DNA of 5,402 nt, from the NCBI GenBank assembly GCA_016179005.1, contig JACOSF010000206.1:1-5402 (forward strand), in the 5' to 3' direction. This document shows, piece after piece, positions 1-5,402 of this stretch (positions are counted from its first letter, which is position 1; each line of letters begins with the position of its first letter). This stretch comes from Acidobacteriota bacterium. Lineage in GTDB: Bacteria > Acidobacteriota > Terriglobia > Acidiferrales > UBA7541. The translations under genes and the position numbers were made by a program. The notes beneath the pieces were generated by a model, which saw only the letters and a list, made by a program, of their open reading frames with translations, did not search any database and was not told where the DNA came from.

Positions 1-1524
1 CGCGTCCCAGAAAAAAAGAATGTCGTAACCGCTGATGAGCAGGGAAGTGGGATAGAAGGCGCGCAGGTCCGGCGTTTCGTCCGGCCAGCCCAGCGTGGAA
101 AACGGCCACAGTCCGGAGCTGAACCAGGTGTCGAGGACGTCAGGGTCCTGCGTAATCTTCGCGCTGCCGCAGGACGAGCATTTTTCCGGCACGCCCGCGG
201 CCTGTGCGCGGCCGTTGACGATTTCCACCCCGCTATGCAGGGCCGGGGTCATGCCCCTGCAGTCCGCGCAGTGCCAGATGGGAATGCGGTGGCCCCACCA
301 GAGCTGGCGTGAAATGCACCAGTCGCGGATATTTTCCATCCAGTTCAGGTAAATCGTTTTCTGATTTTCGGGGACGACAGGAATCAGAGCGTCGCGGACC
401 ACCTGGATGGCGTCTTTGGCCAGCGGCTGCATTTTGCAGAACCACTGCGTGGAGACGCGAGGCTCGACGACGGTCTTGCAGCGGTCGCAGACGCCGACGG
501 AGTGCGTGTGGTTGACAATTTTTTCGAGCAGACCATGCGCAGTGAGAGCGGCGACAACTTCCTTGCGCGCCGCAAAGCGCTCCATGCCCGCGTACGCGCC
601 GGCGGCTGCGGTCAGCGTGCCGTCGTCGCTCATGATATCCACTTCGGGCAGATTGTGGCGCTTGCCCAACTCGAAGTCGTTGGGGTCGTGCGCCGGCGTG
701 ACTTTCACTGCGCCGGTGCCGAACTCGCGGTCCACCATGGCGTCGGCGACGACAGGAATTTCTCGGTCCATCAGTGGCAGGCGAACATTTTTGCCGATGA
801 GATGGCGGTAGCGCTCGTCGTCAGGGTGAACCGCGACGGCGGTGTCGCCCAACATGGTTTCGGGGCGGGTGGTGGCGACGGTGACAGATTCACTCGACCC
901 GGCAACGGGATAGCGAATGAACCAGAGATGCCCCTGACGTTCCTGGTGCGCGGTCTCGAGGTCGCTCAAGGCGGTCATGCAGCGCGGGCACCAGTTGACC
1001 ATGTAGCGCCCGCGGTAGATCAGTCCCTCGTGATAGAGACGCAAGAACGCTTCAAGCACGGCGCGGTAGAGCGGCGGGTCGAGCGTGAAGCGCTCGCGCG
1101 ACCAATCGCACGAGGCGCCGAGGCGGATCATTTGTTTCTTGATGGTGCCGCCGCTCTGCGCCTTCCACTCCCAGACGCGGCGCTCGAATTCTTCGCGGCC
1201 CAGTTGTTTCCGCGAAAGGCCCTCGGCGGCGAGCAAGCGCTCCACGACCACTTGGGTGGCGATTCCGGCGTGGTCCATGCCGGGTAGCCAGAGCGTGTTG
1301 TGGCCGCGCATGCGATGCCATCGCACCAGCGTGTCAATCTGGGTGTGCTCGAGCATGTGGCCGATGTGAATCGAGCCGGTGACGTTGGGCGGGGGAATGA
1401 CGATAGAAAAGACGGGACCCGGCGCGGCAGCGTCGGCACGGAATAGTTCGTCCTCCACCCACTGCTGCGCCCAGCGCTTCTCGATTTCGTTGGGTTCGTA
1501 CGCCTTGGGAATTTCTCGCGCCAT
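1..1524 (-). CDS. valS: valyl-tRNA synthetase, N-terminal 508 codons (cut by window edge)
   Basis: Cytoplasmic class I aminoacyl-tRNA synthetase that charges tRNA-Val with valine and hydrolyses mischarged Thr-tRNA. The frame is open from the ATG at 1522-1524 to the left edge with no stop. Visible in order: PPPNVTG followed by the HIGH signature (HIGH, residues 53-56); a first zinc module formed by CPRC (179-182) and CDRC (346-349) flanking the editing domain; editing motifs TTRPETM (218-224) and TPAHDPNDF (276-284); DWCISRQLWWGHRIP (401-415); a second CxxC pair (CADC 419-422, CSSC 449-452); DPDVLDTWFSSGLWPFST (460-477); then FYPTSLLISGYD near the edge. ValRS is usually about 880-950 residues, so the KMSKS loop, anticodon-binding domain and C-terminal coiled coil lie outside. 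The ATG is supported by AAAGGAC at 1538-1544, 13 nt upstream (rather long spacing), and by an in-frame stop at 1552-1554. Both zinc modules appear complete. No frameshift or lesion is seen. Confidence 0.97.
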   Translation of the reverse strand, partial: MAREIPKAYEPNEIEKRWAQQWVEDELFRADAAAPGPVFSIVIPPPNVTGSIHIGHMLEHTQIDTLVRWHRMRGHNTLWLPGMDHAGIATQVVVERLLAAEGLSRKQLGREEFERRVWEWKAQSGGTIKKQMIRLGASCDWSRERFTLDPPLYRAVLEAFLRLYHEGLIYRGRYMVNWCPRCMTALSDLETAHQERQGHLWFIRYPVAGSSESVTVATTRPETMLGDTAVAVHPDDERYRHLIGKNVRLPLMDREIPVVADAMVDREFGTGAVKVTPAHDPNDFELGKRHNLPEVDIMSDDGTLTAAAGAYAGMERFAARKEVVAALTAHGLLEKIVNHTHSVGVCDRCKTVVEPRVSTQWFCKMQPLAKDAIQVVRDALIPVVPENQKTIYLNWMENIRDWCISRQLWWGHRIPIWHCADCRGMTPALHSGVEIVNGRAQAAGVPEKCSSCGSAKITQDPDVLDTWFSSGLWPFSTLGWPDETPDLRAFYPTSLLISGYDILFFWDA

Positions 1525-1579
1525 AGTGGCTGAACGGGTCCTTTGGATTCCTTAACGACACCTGCGCGCGACACACTGC

Positions 1580-1596
1580 CGCGGAAACACGCCGCG
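1580..1596 (-). other. small hairpin in the predicted valS leader
   Basis: In the minus-strand transcript CGCGG (1592-1596) can pair with CCGCG (1580-1584) around a 7-nt loop, in the first third of the predicted valS leader. The stem is only 5 bp, though all G-C. No T-box or other known riboswitch architecture is visible in this roughly 78-nt leader, which is too short for a T-box. It may be a 5'-end stabilising element or chance. Confidence 0.25.
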
Positions 1597-1601
1597 AATA
1601 A

Positions 1602-1638
1602 ACTACTAACTATAGGGGGCATCGCTTGCAAGCGTCAA
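1602..1638 (-). promoter_or_regulatory. sigma70-type promoter of valS
   Basis: On the minus strand there is a -35 box TTGACG (1633-1638, 5 of 6 to consensus), an 18-nt spacer (1615-1632) and a -10 box TATAGT (1609-1614, 5 of 6). The predicted transcription start is near 1602, giving a leader of about 78 nt before the valS ATG. A run of six A (minus strand, 1653-1658) lies 14 nt upstream of the -35 box, where an UP element would sit. The spacer contains a perfect palindrome, listed separately. The promoter is inferred from sequence only, but box quality and position are both good. Confidence 0.7.
1623..1634. repeat. 12-bp perfect palindrome CGCTTGCAAGCG in the valS promoter spacer
   Basis: The sequence is its own reverse complement over 12 bp. 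It fills the upstream part of the spacer between the valS -35 and -10 boxes and overlaps the last two bases of the -35 box. This is where a dimeric repressor would block RNA polymerase or a spacer-binding activator would act. About one 12-bp perfect palindrome is expected by chance in 5.4 kb, so the location, not the existence, is the argument for function. Confidence 0.4.
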
Positions 1639-1756
1639 TCCGTACGGCTGCGTTTTTTGCGGCCAATGTGTACCACCGCAGTGTGAGCGGCGAACCGGAG
1701 GCTTGTCGGGAGAAATCGCGCGGAAAAATCGCAGACGTTTGAAAAGGCAGAAGAGA

Positions 1757-3205
1757 CTACTTCTTGTTCTCCACCTCGCGAGCCACGAGCGCCTCGACGA
1801 TGGGGCGCAGGATGTCGCGGGTAATCTGGTCGAGCACACCTTTTTGCAGGCGGGCGATGACCTTCTCAACGATGGCGTCCATTTGGGCAGGGTTCATGTG
1901 CGCCGGGCGTCCGAAGGCGTCCGTGTTGCCGGTGAAGCCCGGCACCGCCGCGGCAGCCCCTGACGAATCCATATCGAGAGGACGCGCGATGCGAGGGAAT
2001 TCAACGGGGGGCGGAATAATCTGCGCCGGCTTGCGCGGGGGTTCGACCGCGGCAACGGGAGGCGGCTCAGGCGCCGGGGGAAGGATGGGCTCCTCCGCAA
2101 CGGGCGGAGCGGCAAGTTCTTCCATGTCAGGAATCGAGAAAGGTGCGGCTTCCATTTTGGGAACTTCCGCCGGAGCGGCGGGTGAAGACGCCGCGGACAT
2201 GAAATCATCCGGCGAGGAGGCCAGTTCGGGAAGCGGGCCAGCATCCACAATAGATGTGGCAGGCGCAGGAATCTCGTCGATCACAAGCTCCATAGGTTCG
2301 GACGGCTCGAATTCCACTTTGATGGGAGGCTCGTCAGGGGACGGCTCTTTGGCGGGAACCTCGATGCCGCCCCACTGAGGTGTTTCCGGCGGAGCCGCAG
2401 CTTGGGCGGAAGCCGCGGCAACTTCCGTTTCTTCCGCGGCGGAGTCCATGGCGCCCCAAGACGGCGCTTGGGGAGCAACGGGCGGGGCGGGCTCCTCGCT
2501 GACCTCCTCTTCCTCTTCTTGCCCTTGCTTACCGGCAAATTCGATGTCGGGAACGCTGGAGGCGCGGAATCCGGAGGCCTCCGGCCGCGGTGCTTCCTCG
2601 ACGACCTTGGGTTCCTCTGGTCCCGCGGGAGTCTCCAGGAGTTCGCCGAAAGACAGCGCCTCCGAGCCCTCGCCAAACTCGACGCGCGCCGGGCGCGTGG
2701 CGAATTCCTCCACTTCAGGCTGTGCCTCGGCGGGCGCCGCGCCACCCTTACTCACCAAATCCTTCATTTCCTTGTGGGAGAGTTCGACCGTTTCGTCGAC
2801 TTTGGACTCCTTCTTTTCCTCAACCGGGCGCGCTTGGACGGACTTCTCGAGCATCGTTCGAACCATCTCCAGCAGATCGGCAGGAGGATCGAAGGGTTTT
2901 TTCAGGAGGCCGTCGGCACGGACGCGCTTCACCTCGTGCTGATCAATAGGGTCGAAGGCGCCGACAAGGAGCACCACAGGGATGTGGGCGAAGCGCTTGT
3001 CGTTCTTTACGTATTCACAGACTTCGTAGCCGTTGCGCACGGGCATGAAGACGTCCGCGAGCACGAGGTCGGGCATGAATTCCGGCAATTTCTTGACAGC
3101 CGCCTCGCCGTGGCCCACACCTACAACTTCAAAGCCCTGCTCTTTCAGGGCTTCGGCCACTTTTTTGGGAATGCTCCGATTGTCGTCTGCGACCAGGATC
3201 TTCAC
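1757..3205 (-). CDS. response-regulator receiver protein with long acidic Pro-rich linker and C-terminal helical tail
   Basis: A 482-residue soluble protein, probably cytoplasmic, with no signal peptide or membrane segment. Residues 1-122 form a CheY-like receiver domain: acidic pair D7-D8 (VADDN), phospho-acceptor D51 (LVLADVFMP) and conserved K103 (KKPF). The Thr/Ser at the end of beta-4 is V81 (VVLLVGAFD) and the beta-5 aromatic is L100 (ADGLLKKPF), so both switch residues are missing. Residues about 123-435 are low complexity, rich in Glu, Pro and Ala, with a Pro-rich stretch at 365-404. Residues about 437-480 look helical and amphipathic (DAIVEKVIARLQ, ILRPIVEALVAREVE). There is no DNA-binding or enzymatic output domain. 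The start is GTG, chosen because it gives the canonical MKILVADD opening and has a good ribosome binding site; the upstream frame stops at 3260-3262 without another start. The role is unknown. A phosphorylation-tuned scaffold or protein-interaction hub is an inference from the architecture. Confidence 0.9.
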   Translation of the reverse strand: MKILVADDNRSIPKKVAEALKEQGFEVVGVGHGEAAVKKLPEFMPDLVLADVFMPVRNGYEVCEYVKNDKRFAHIPVVLLVGAFDPIDQHEVKRVRADGLLKKPFDPPADLLEMVRTMLEKSVQARPVEEKKESKVDETVELSHKEMKDLVSKGGAAPAEAQPEVEEFATRPARVEFGEGSEALSFGELLETPAGPEEPKVVEEAPRPEASGFRASSVPDIEFAGKQGQEEEEEVSEEPAPPVAPQAPSWGAMDSAAEETEVAAASAQAAAPPETPQWGGIEVPAKEPSPDEPPIKVEFEPSEPMELVIDEIPAPATSIVDAGPLPELASSPDDFMSAASSPAAPAEVPKMEAAPFSIPDMEELAAPPVAEEPILPPAPEPPPVAAVEPPRKPAQIIPPPVEFPRIARPLDMDSSGAAAAVPGFTGNTDAFGRPAHMNPAQMDAIVEKVIARLQKGVLDQITRDILRPIVEALVAREVENKK

Positions 3206-3211
3206 CCGGCG

Positions 3212-3218
3212 CTCCCCC
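3212..3218 (-). promoter_or_regulatory. ribosome binding site fixing a GTG start
   Basis: The minus strand reads GGGGGAG, six nucleotides before the GTG at 3203-3205. This supports GTG as the initiation codon of the receiver protein. The nearby ATG at 3223-3225 is out of frame with it. Confidence 0.7.
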
Positions 3219-3262
3219 AGATCATGCGCGACGCGGGCTGGCGTCCGCAGAGTGTGAGGTTA

Positions 3263-3292
3263 TTGGTAACACTTAACCGCAACGGGAGTCAA
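3263..3292 (-). promoter_or_regulatory. possible weak promoter of the receiver-protein gene
   Basis: A good -35-like hexamer TTGACT (3287-3292, 5 of 6) is followed after 18 nt by a poor -10-like TACCAA (3263-3268, 3 of 6). It sits 58 nt upstream of the GTG start in the 164-nt gap after the bamD-like gene, a sensible place for an internal promoter. The weak -10 makes this tentative; the gene may simply be read through from rpe-bamD. Confidence 0.3.
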
Positions 3293-3320
3293 CCGAAAGC
3301 CGCAAGAAAGAATACCGGGA

Positions 3321-3369
3321 GGGCAGAAAGGACAAGGAGGAGGGGGTGGGGTGGAAAAGCGAAGGGGTT
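3321..3369 (-). terminator. C-rich, G-poor 3' region after bamD-like gene, possible Rho utilisation site
   Basis: Directly after the bamD-like stop the transcript strand has 27 C and only 3 G in 49 nt, a marked C-over-G bubble like the loading sites known for Rho. No stem-loop plus U-run is visible in the gap, so if termination happens here it would be Rho-dependent and probably partial. The complementary strand carries clustered G runs (3336-3353, GG/GGGGG/GGGG/GG) that could fold as a two-tetrad quadruplex on the template strand. Function is inferred from composition alone. Confidence 0.3.
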
Positions 3370-4641
3370 CTACCAGGGAATGAGCTTGCGGAGACCTTTC
3401 TTCTTCTTGCTGGAGGATTCCTTTTCCTTTTTCTCTTTTTCTTTCTTTTCTTTCTCCAGGTCTTTCTTGCTCTTTTGCGTGATGTCAACCGGCTTGGCAG
3501 GGTCCGGCACAGGAGGCTGGGACCCTGTGGCGGGAGGCGGCGTCGTGGTGGTTGCGGCAGCACCGGGAGCCGTGGGAACCGTGCTGACCGGGTCGCCAGC
3601 GCCGCCGGTGGCCGTGCCGGAGACGCTCATGTTGCCGGAAATGAGGGACTCACCGGCCATGCCCTCGCTGGGCGGGTTCAGATTGGGCTTGCCGGCATGC
3701 GCTGCCGTGGTGACGTCCGGGCCGGTCTTAAACATGCCGAGAGCGCGACGCACCAGTCCGGCCTTCTCACGGTTCATCTCTCTTTCTTTTTGAATGCGGG
3801 CCAGCGCCTCCGGGCTGGGCTGGGGGACCGGCACGTTCATCTTAACGAGCTGTGCTTTGGCCTCGTCGACATACGAGGAAAGCGGATAGTCCTGCACGAT
3901 GCGGGTGAAGTAGCGCGGAGCGAGGTGCTGAGTCTTTTCGTTCTTGGCCAGGGCATCGCCGAGCATCCACAGCGAGCGGTCGGCCTGGCTGTAGAGCGGA
4001 TAGCGGTCCACAATCTCGGAGAGTCGCAGGATGGCCGCGCGCCGGGCGTTATCCGTGTCCTTCAGGGAATAAAAGCGCGCGATGCGGAAGTCGCCCTCGG
4101 CGAGGACTTCCTGGACTTCGCGCAGGCGCTGCTCGGCATCCGGCAAGAGCTTGTGCTCGGGATGGCGGAGCACAAATGTCTGAAACTCCTGCTCGGCCAG
4201 TTTCGCCTGGGTGCGATCGCGATCGGGCTTTTCCATGCGGCGGAAATGCGCCATGCCGATGCGGTATTGGGCGTAAGCCGCCTCGTCGAGAAACTCGAAG
4301 AACGTAATGAAGTCCTTATACTCAGCCACGGCCTGGGTCAGGCTGCTGGTGGTGCCTTCATCATAGAAAGAATCGGCGATGGCCAGCTTGGCCTTGGCCA
4401 GGTATTCGCTGTCCGGATAAGTGTTGATGAGGGTCTGCAGCGTCAGGCGGCCGATCTCGTGGCGGCCTTTCTGCAGGTCGGCCACCGCCTTCTCATAGAG
4501 AATCTTATCGGGCTCGGCAGATTGGCTGAGGTCCGGTAGCTTGGATTTCGACTTGCCCTTGCCGAAGCAGCCGCTCAAAAGCAGACACGCCAGCAAGACG
4601 GCGGCGAGAGGCCTCGATTTGAAGAGGAGAGTGGCTTTCAT
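3370..4641 (-). CDS. bamD: BamD-like outer-membrane assembly lipoprotein with extended C-terminus
   Basis: BamD is the essential lipoprotein of the BAM complex that, with BamA, folds beta-barrel proteins into the outer membrane. This 423-residue protein has a basic n-region, a hydrophobic core (ALLFKSR... LAAVLLACLLL type, residues 4-22) and a lipobox LSGC ending at Cys25, predicting signal peptidase II cleavage and lipid anchoring. Residues about 44-265 form helical TPR-like pairs with the hallmark phrases GRLTLQTLINTYPDSEYLAKA (64-84, N-terminal part), AVAEYKDFITFFE (104-116), AEQEFQTFVLRHPEHKL (149-165) and YFTRIVQDYPLSSYVDEA (244-261). Typical BamD is about 245 residues, so residues about 269-423 are an extra tail: a Pro/Thr/Ala-rich linker, then a Lys/Glu-rich segment (388-415) ending GLRKLIPW. 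The start codon shares one base with the rpe stop (TAATG), with a weak GAAAG at 4646-4650. An alternative label is YfiO-family TPR lipoprotein of unknown job; BamD is the best call. Confidence 0.85.
   Translation of the reverse strand: MKATLLFKSRPLAAVLLACLLLSGCFGKGKSKSKLPDLSQSAEPDKILYEKAVADLQKGRHEIGRLTLQTLINTYPDSEYLAKAKLAIADSFYDEGTTSSLTQAVAEYKDFITFFEFLDEAAYAQYRIGMAHFRRMEKPDRDRTQAKLAEQEFQTFVLRHPEHKLLPDAEQRLREVQEVLAEGDFRIARFYSLKDTDNARRAAILRLSEIVDRYPLYSQADRSLWMLGDALAKNEKTQHLAPRYFTRIVQDYPLSSYVDEAKAQLVKMNVPVPQPSPEALARIQKEREMNREKAGLVRRALGMFKTGPDVTTAAHAGKPNLNPPSEGMAGESLISGNMSVSGTATGGAGDPVSTVPTAPGAAATTTTPPPATGSQPPVPDPAKPVDITQKSKKDLEKEKKEKEKKEKESSSKKKKGLRKLIPW
3418..3457. repeat. 40-nt homopyrimidine/homopurine tract encoding the Lys/Glu tail of BamD-like protein
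   Basis: The plus strand is uninterrupted C/T for 40 nt (minus strand all A/G). It encodes the Lys/Glu-rich segment of the bamD-like tail. Such mixed-repeat tracts can form triplex DNA, slip during replication and vary in length between strains. It is read in frame here, and coding for K and E codons is sufficient to explain it. Confidence 0.6.
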
Positions 4642-5327
4642 TACACTTTCTGCGCCAGCGCTTCGCTGGCCACCTGCCGCATCCGGCGGACCGCTTCGGC
4701 CGGATCGGAAGTGTGAAACACGGAAGTTCCGGCCACGATGATCTCCGCACCCGCCCGGACGGCGTCGGCAACGTTGTCCAGACCCAAACCGCCGTCCACT
4801 TCGATGCGGTACGTATGATTATAGCGCGAACGAAGTTCTTTCAGTTGCCGAAGTTTCTCCAGCGAGCCGGAAATAAATTTTTGCCCGCCATAGCCCGGAT
4901 TCACGCTCATAACCAGGACGAAATCAACCACGGACAGTACTTCACTGAGCGTGGCCACGGGAGTGGCCGGGTTCAACACCACGCCGGCTTCGATGTCGCG
5001 CTCCTGGATGGCCGCAAGGACGCGGTCGAGATGCGGCGTCGCTTCCTGGTGCACTGAAATCATGTCCGCCCCAGCGTCCGCGAAGGCCCCCACATAACGG
5101 CCGGGTTCCTCGATCATCAGATGCACATCCAGTATCAGGGTGGTTGCCTTGCGCAGAGAAGAAACTACGGGCACGCCGATGGAAATGTTGGGCACAAAGC
5201 GGCCGTCCATCACGTCCACGTGGAGAATGCGGGCGCCGCCGCGCTCGACGGCGGCAATCTCCTCGCCCAGCCGGGAAAAATCGGCGGCGAGAATGGACGG
5301 GGCAATCTCCGTTGCAGGCAGCATCAT
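4641..5327 (-). CDS. rpe: ribulose-phosphate 3-epimerase
   Basis: Interconverts D-ribulose 5-phosphate and D-xylulose 5-phosphate in the pentose phosphate pathway (and in the Calvin cycle where present). This cytoplasmic TIM-barrel metalloenzyme is full length at 228 residues. Family motifs in order: IAPSILAADFSRL (8-20, substrate Ser11); HVDVMDGRFVPN (36-47) with metal ligand His36 and catalytic Asp38; DVHLMIEEP (67-75) with metal ligand His69; VMSVNPGYGGQKF (139-151), the phosphate-proximal loop; IEVDGGLGLDN (175-185) with catalytic Asp178; and the phosphate-binding AGTSVF (199-204; many homologues have AGSAVF). All catalytic and metal residues are present. The start could be either of two adjacent ATGs (5325-5327 or 5322-5324); no strong ribosome binding site is seen, and the 38-nt gap to the upstream gene suggests co-transcription. 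The stop overlaps the bamD-like start by one base, suggesting translational coupling. Confidence 0.97.
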   Translation of the reverse strand: MMLPATEIAPSILAADFSRLGEEIAAVERGGARILHVDVMDGRFVPNISIGVPVVSSLRKATTLILDVHLMIEEPGRYVGAFADAGADMISVHQEATPHLDRVLAAIQERDIEAGVVLNPATPVATLSEVLSVVDFVLVMSVNPGYGGQKFISGSLEKLRQLKELRSRYNHTYRIEVDGGLGLDNVADAVRAGAEIIVAGTSVFHTSDPAEAVRRMRQVASEALAQKV

Positions 5328-5365
5328 GATGGCATCGGAAATCTTAACACAGCGCGGGACATCTT

Positions 5366-5402
5366 CTACTCAACAACTTGCAGCTCGATGTTCGTGCCAG
5401 CA
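5366..5402 (-). CDS. C-terminal end of an unidentified protein, possibly PASTA-domain
   Basis: The minus-strand frame from the right edge reads AGTNIELQVVE and stops at TAG (5366-5368), 38 nt before rpe. Same strand and short spacing make this the likely upstream operon partner of rpe. The phrase GTNIELQVV resembles the last beta strand of a PASTA domain (pattern G-[ST]-x-V-x-L-x-V-[ST]), and from memory PASTA proteins occur next to rpe in some Acidobacteriota, but 11 residues cannot settle the family. That a gene ends here is plausible from context; its identity is a guess. Confidence 0.45.
   Translation of the reverse strand, partial: AGTNIELQVVE

Noticed and set aside
11..17. Run of seven A within valS as a possible frameshift site
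   Set aside because: The valS frame reads through it with conserved family sequence on both sides (GYDILFFW), so there is no sign of slippage or sequencing error.
502..1287. Plus-strand open frame of 261 codons opposite valS
   Set aside because: The opposite strand encodes unmistakable valyl-tRNA synthetase motifs throughout this interval.
1128..1631. Minus-strand open frame of 167 codons overlapping the valS start
   Set aside because: Out of frame with valS, rich in Arg/Ser/Pro as expected from a shifted GC-rich frame, and begins upstream of the predicted transcription start.
1646..1664. Stem-loop GGCTGC-GTTTTTT-GCGGCC resembling a terminator
   Set aside because: In the minus-strand transcript one pair becomes a C-A mismatch and no U run follows; on the plus strand there is no gene to terminate. 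The A6 run fits better as an upstream element of the valS promoter.
1674..1692. Imperfect hairpin (CGCCGC / GCGGTG, minus strand) after the receiver gene
   Set aside because: Six pairs with one wobble, no following U run, and 65 nt or more beyond the stop; not enough for an intrinsic terminator.
3373..3396. C-terminal GLRKLIPW of the BamD-like protein as an outer-membrane beta-signal mimic
   Set aside because: It ends in an aromatic residue, but the Gly and hydrophobic spacing do not match the usual beta-signal pattern, and the segment carries a Pro next to the end.
2402..3793. Plus-strand open frame of 463 codons spanning the receiver gene start, the gap and the bamD-like tail
   Set aside because: It is antisense to two well-supported genes, reads as low-complexity sequence without any recognisable motif, and is explained by GC-rich codon use on the minus strand.
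3346..4539. Plus-strand open frame of 397 codons opposite the bamD-like gene
   Set aside because: Mirror of the minus-strand coding frame; no family motif, no ribosome binding context, and the minus-strand product has a lipobox and TPR features.
5324..5335. Minicistron ATG CCA TCA TGA overlapping the rpe start
   Set aside because: Only three codons, no convincing ribosome binding site, and easily produced by chance next to the double ATG.

Overview
This high-GC window carries one minus-strand gene train. Read in transcription order (from the right edge to the left) it holds: the last 11 codons of an unidentified gene, ribulose-phosphate 3-epimerase (rpe), a BamD-like outer-membrane assembly lipoprotein with a long C-terminal extension, a receiver-domain protein with a very long acidic proline-rich tail, and the N-terminal 508 codons of valyl-tRNA synthetase (valS), which runs off the left edge. 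No RNA gene, CRISPR array, insertion sequence or phage gene was seen.

The organism is a diderm bacterium, because BamD belongs to the outer-membrane beta-barrel assembly machine and this copy has a lipoprotein signal. The gene order, the extended BamD and the receiver protein with a Pro/Glu/Ala-rich linker recall, from memory only, Acidobacteriota or related soil lineages. A deltaproteobacterial relative is not excluded.

Layout. 5366-5402: end of the upstream gene. 4641-5327: rpe, starting 38 nt after that stop. 3370-4641: bamD-like gene, sharing one base with the rpe stop (TAATG), so the two are probably translationally coupled. 3206-3369: a 164-nt gap whose transcript begins with a C-rich, G-poor stretch (possible Rho loading) and then carries a possible weak promoter. 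1757-3205: receiver protein, GTG start with a good ribosome binding site. 1525-1756: a 232-nt gap with a clear sigma70-type promoter for valS and a 12-bp perfect palindrome inside its spacer. 1-1524: valS, 5' part.

Most of the window is housekeeping: pentose phosphate metabolism, outer-membrane assembly and tRNA charging. The parts that are not routine are the receiver protein (phospho-acceptor Asp kept, both classical switch residues replaced, a linker of roughly 300 residues with repeated short motifs, and a C-terminal helical tail), the low-complexity tail of the BamD homologue, and the palindrome in the valS promoter. I see no strong evidence for a wholly new system; the receiver protein is the best candidate for undescribed biology.
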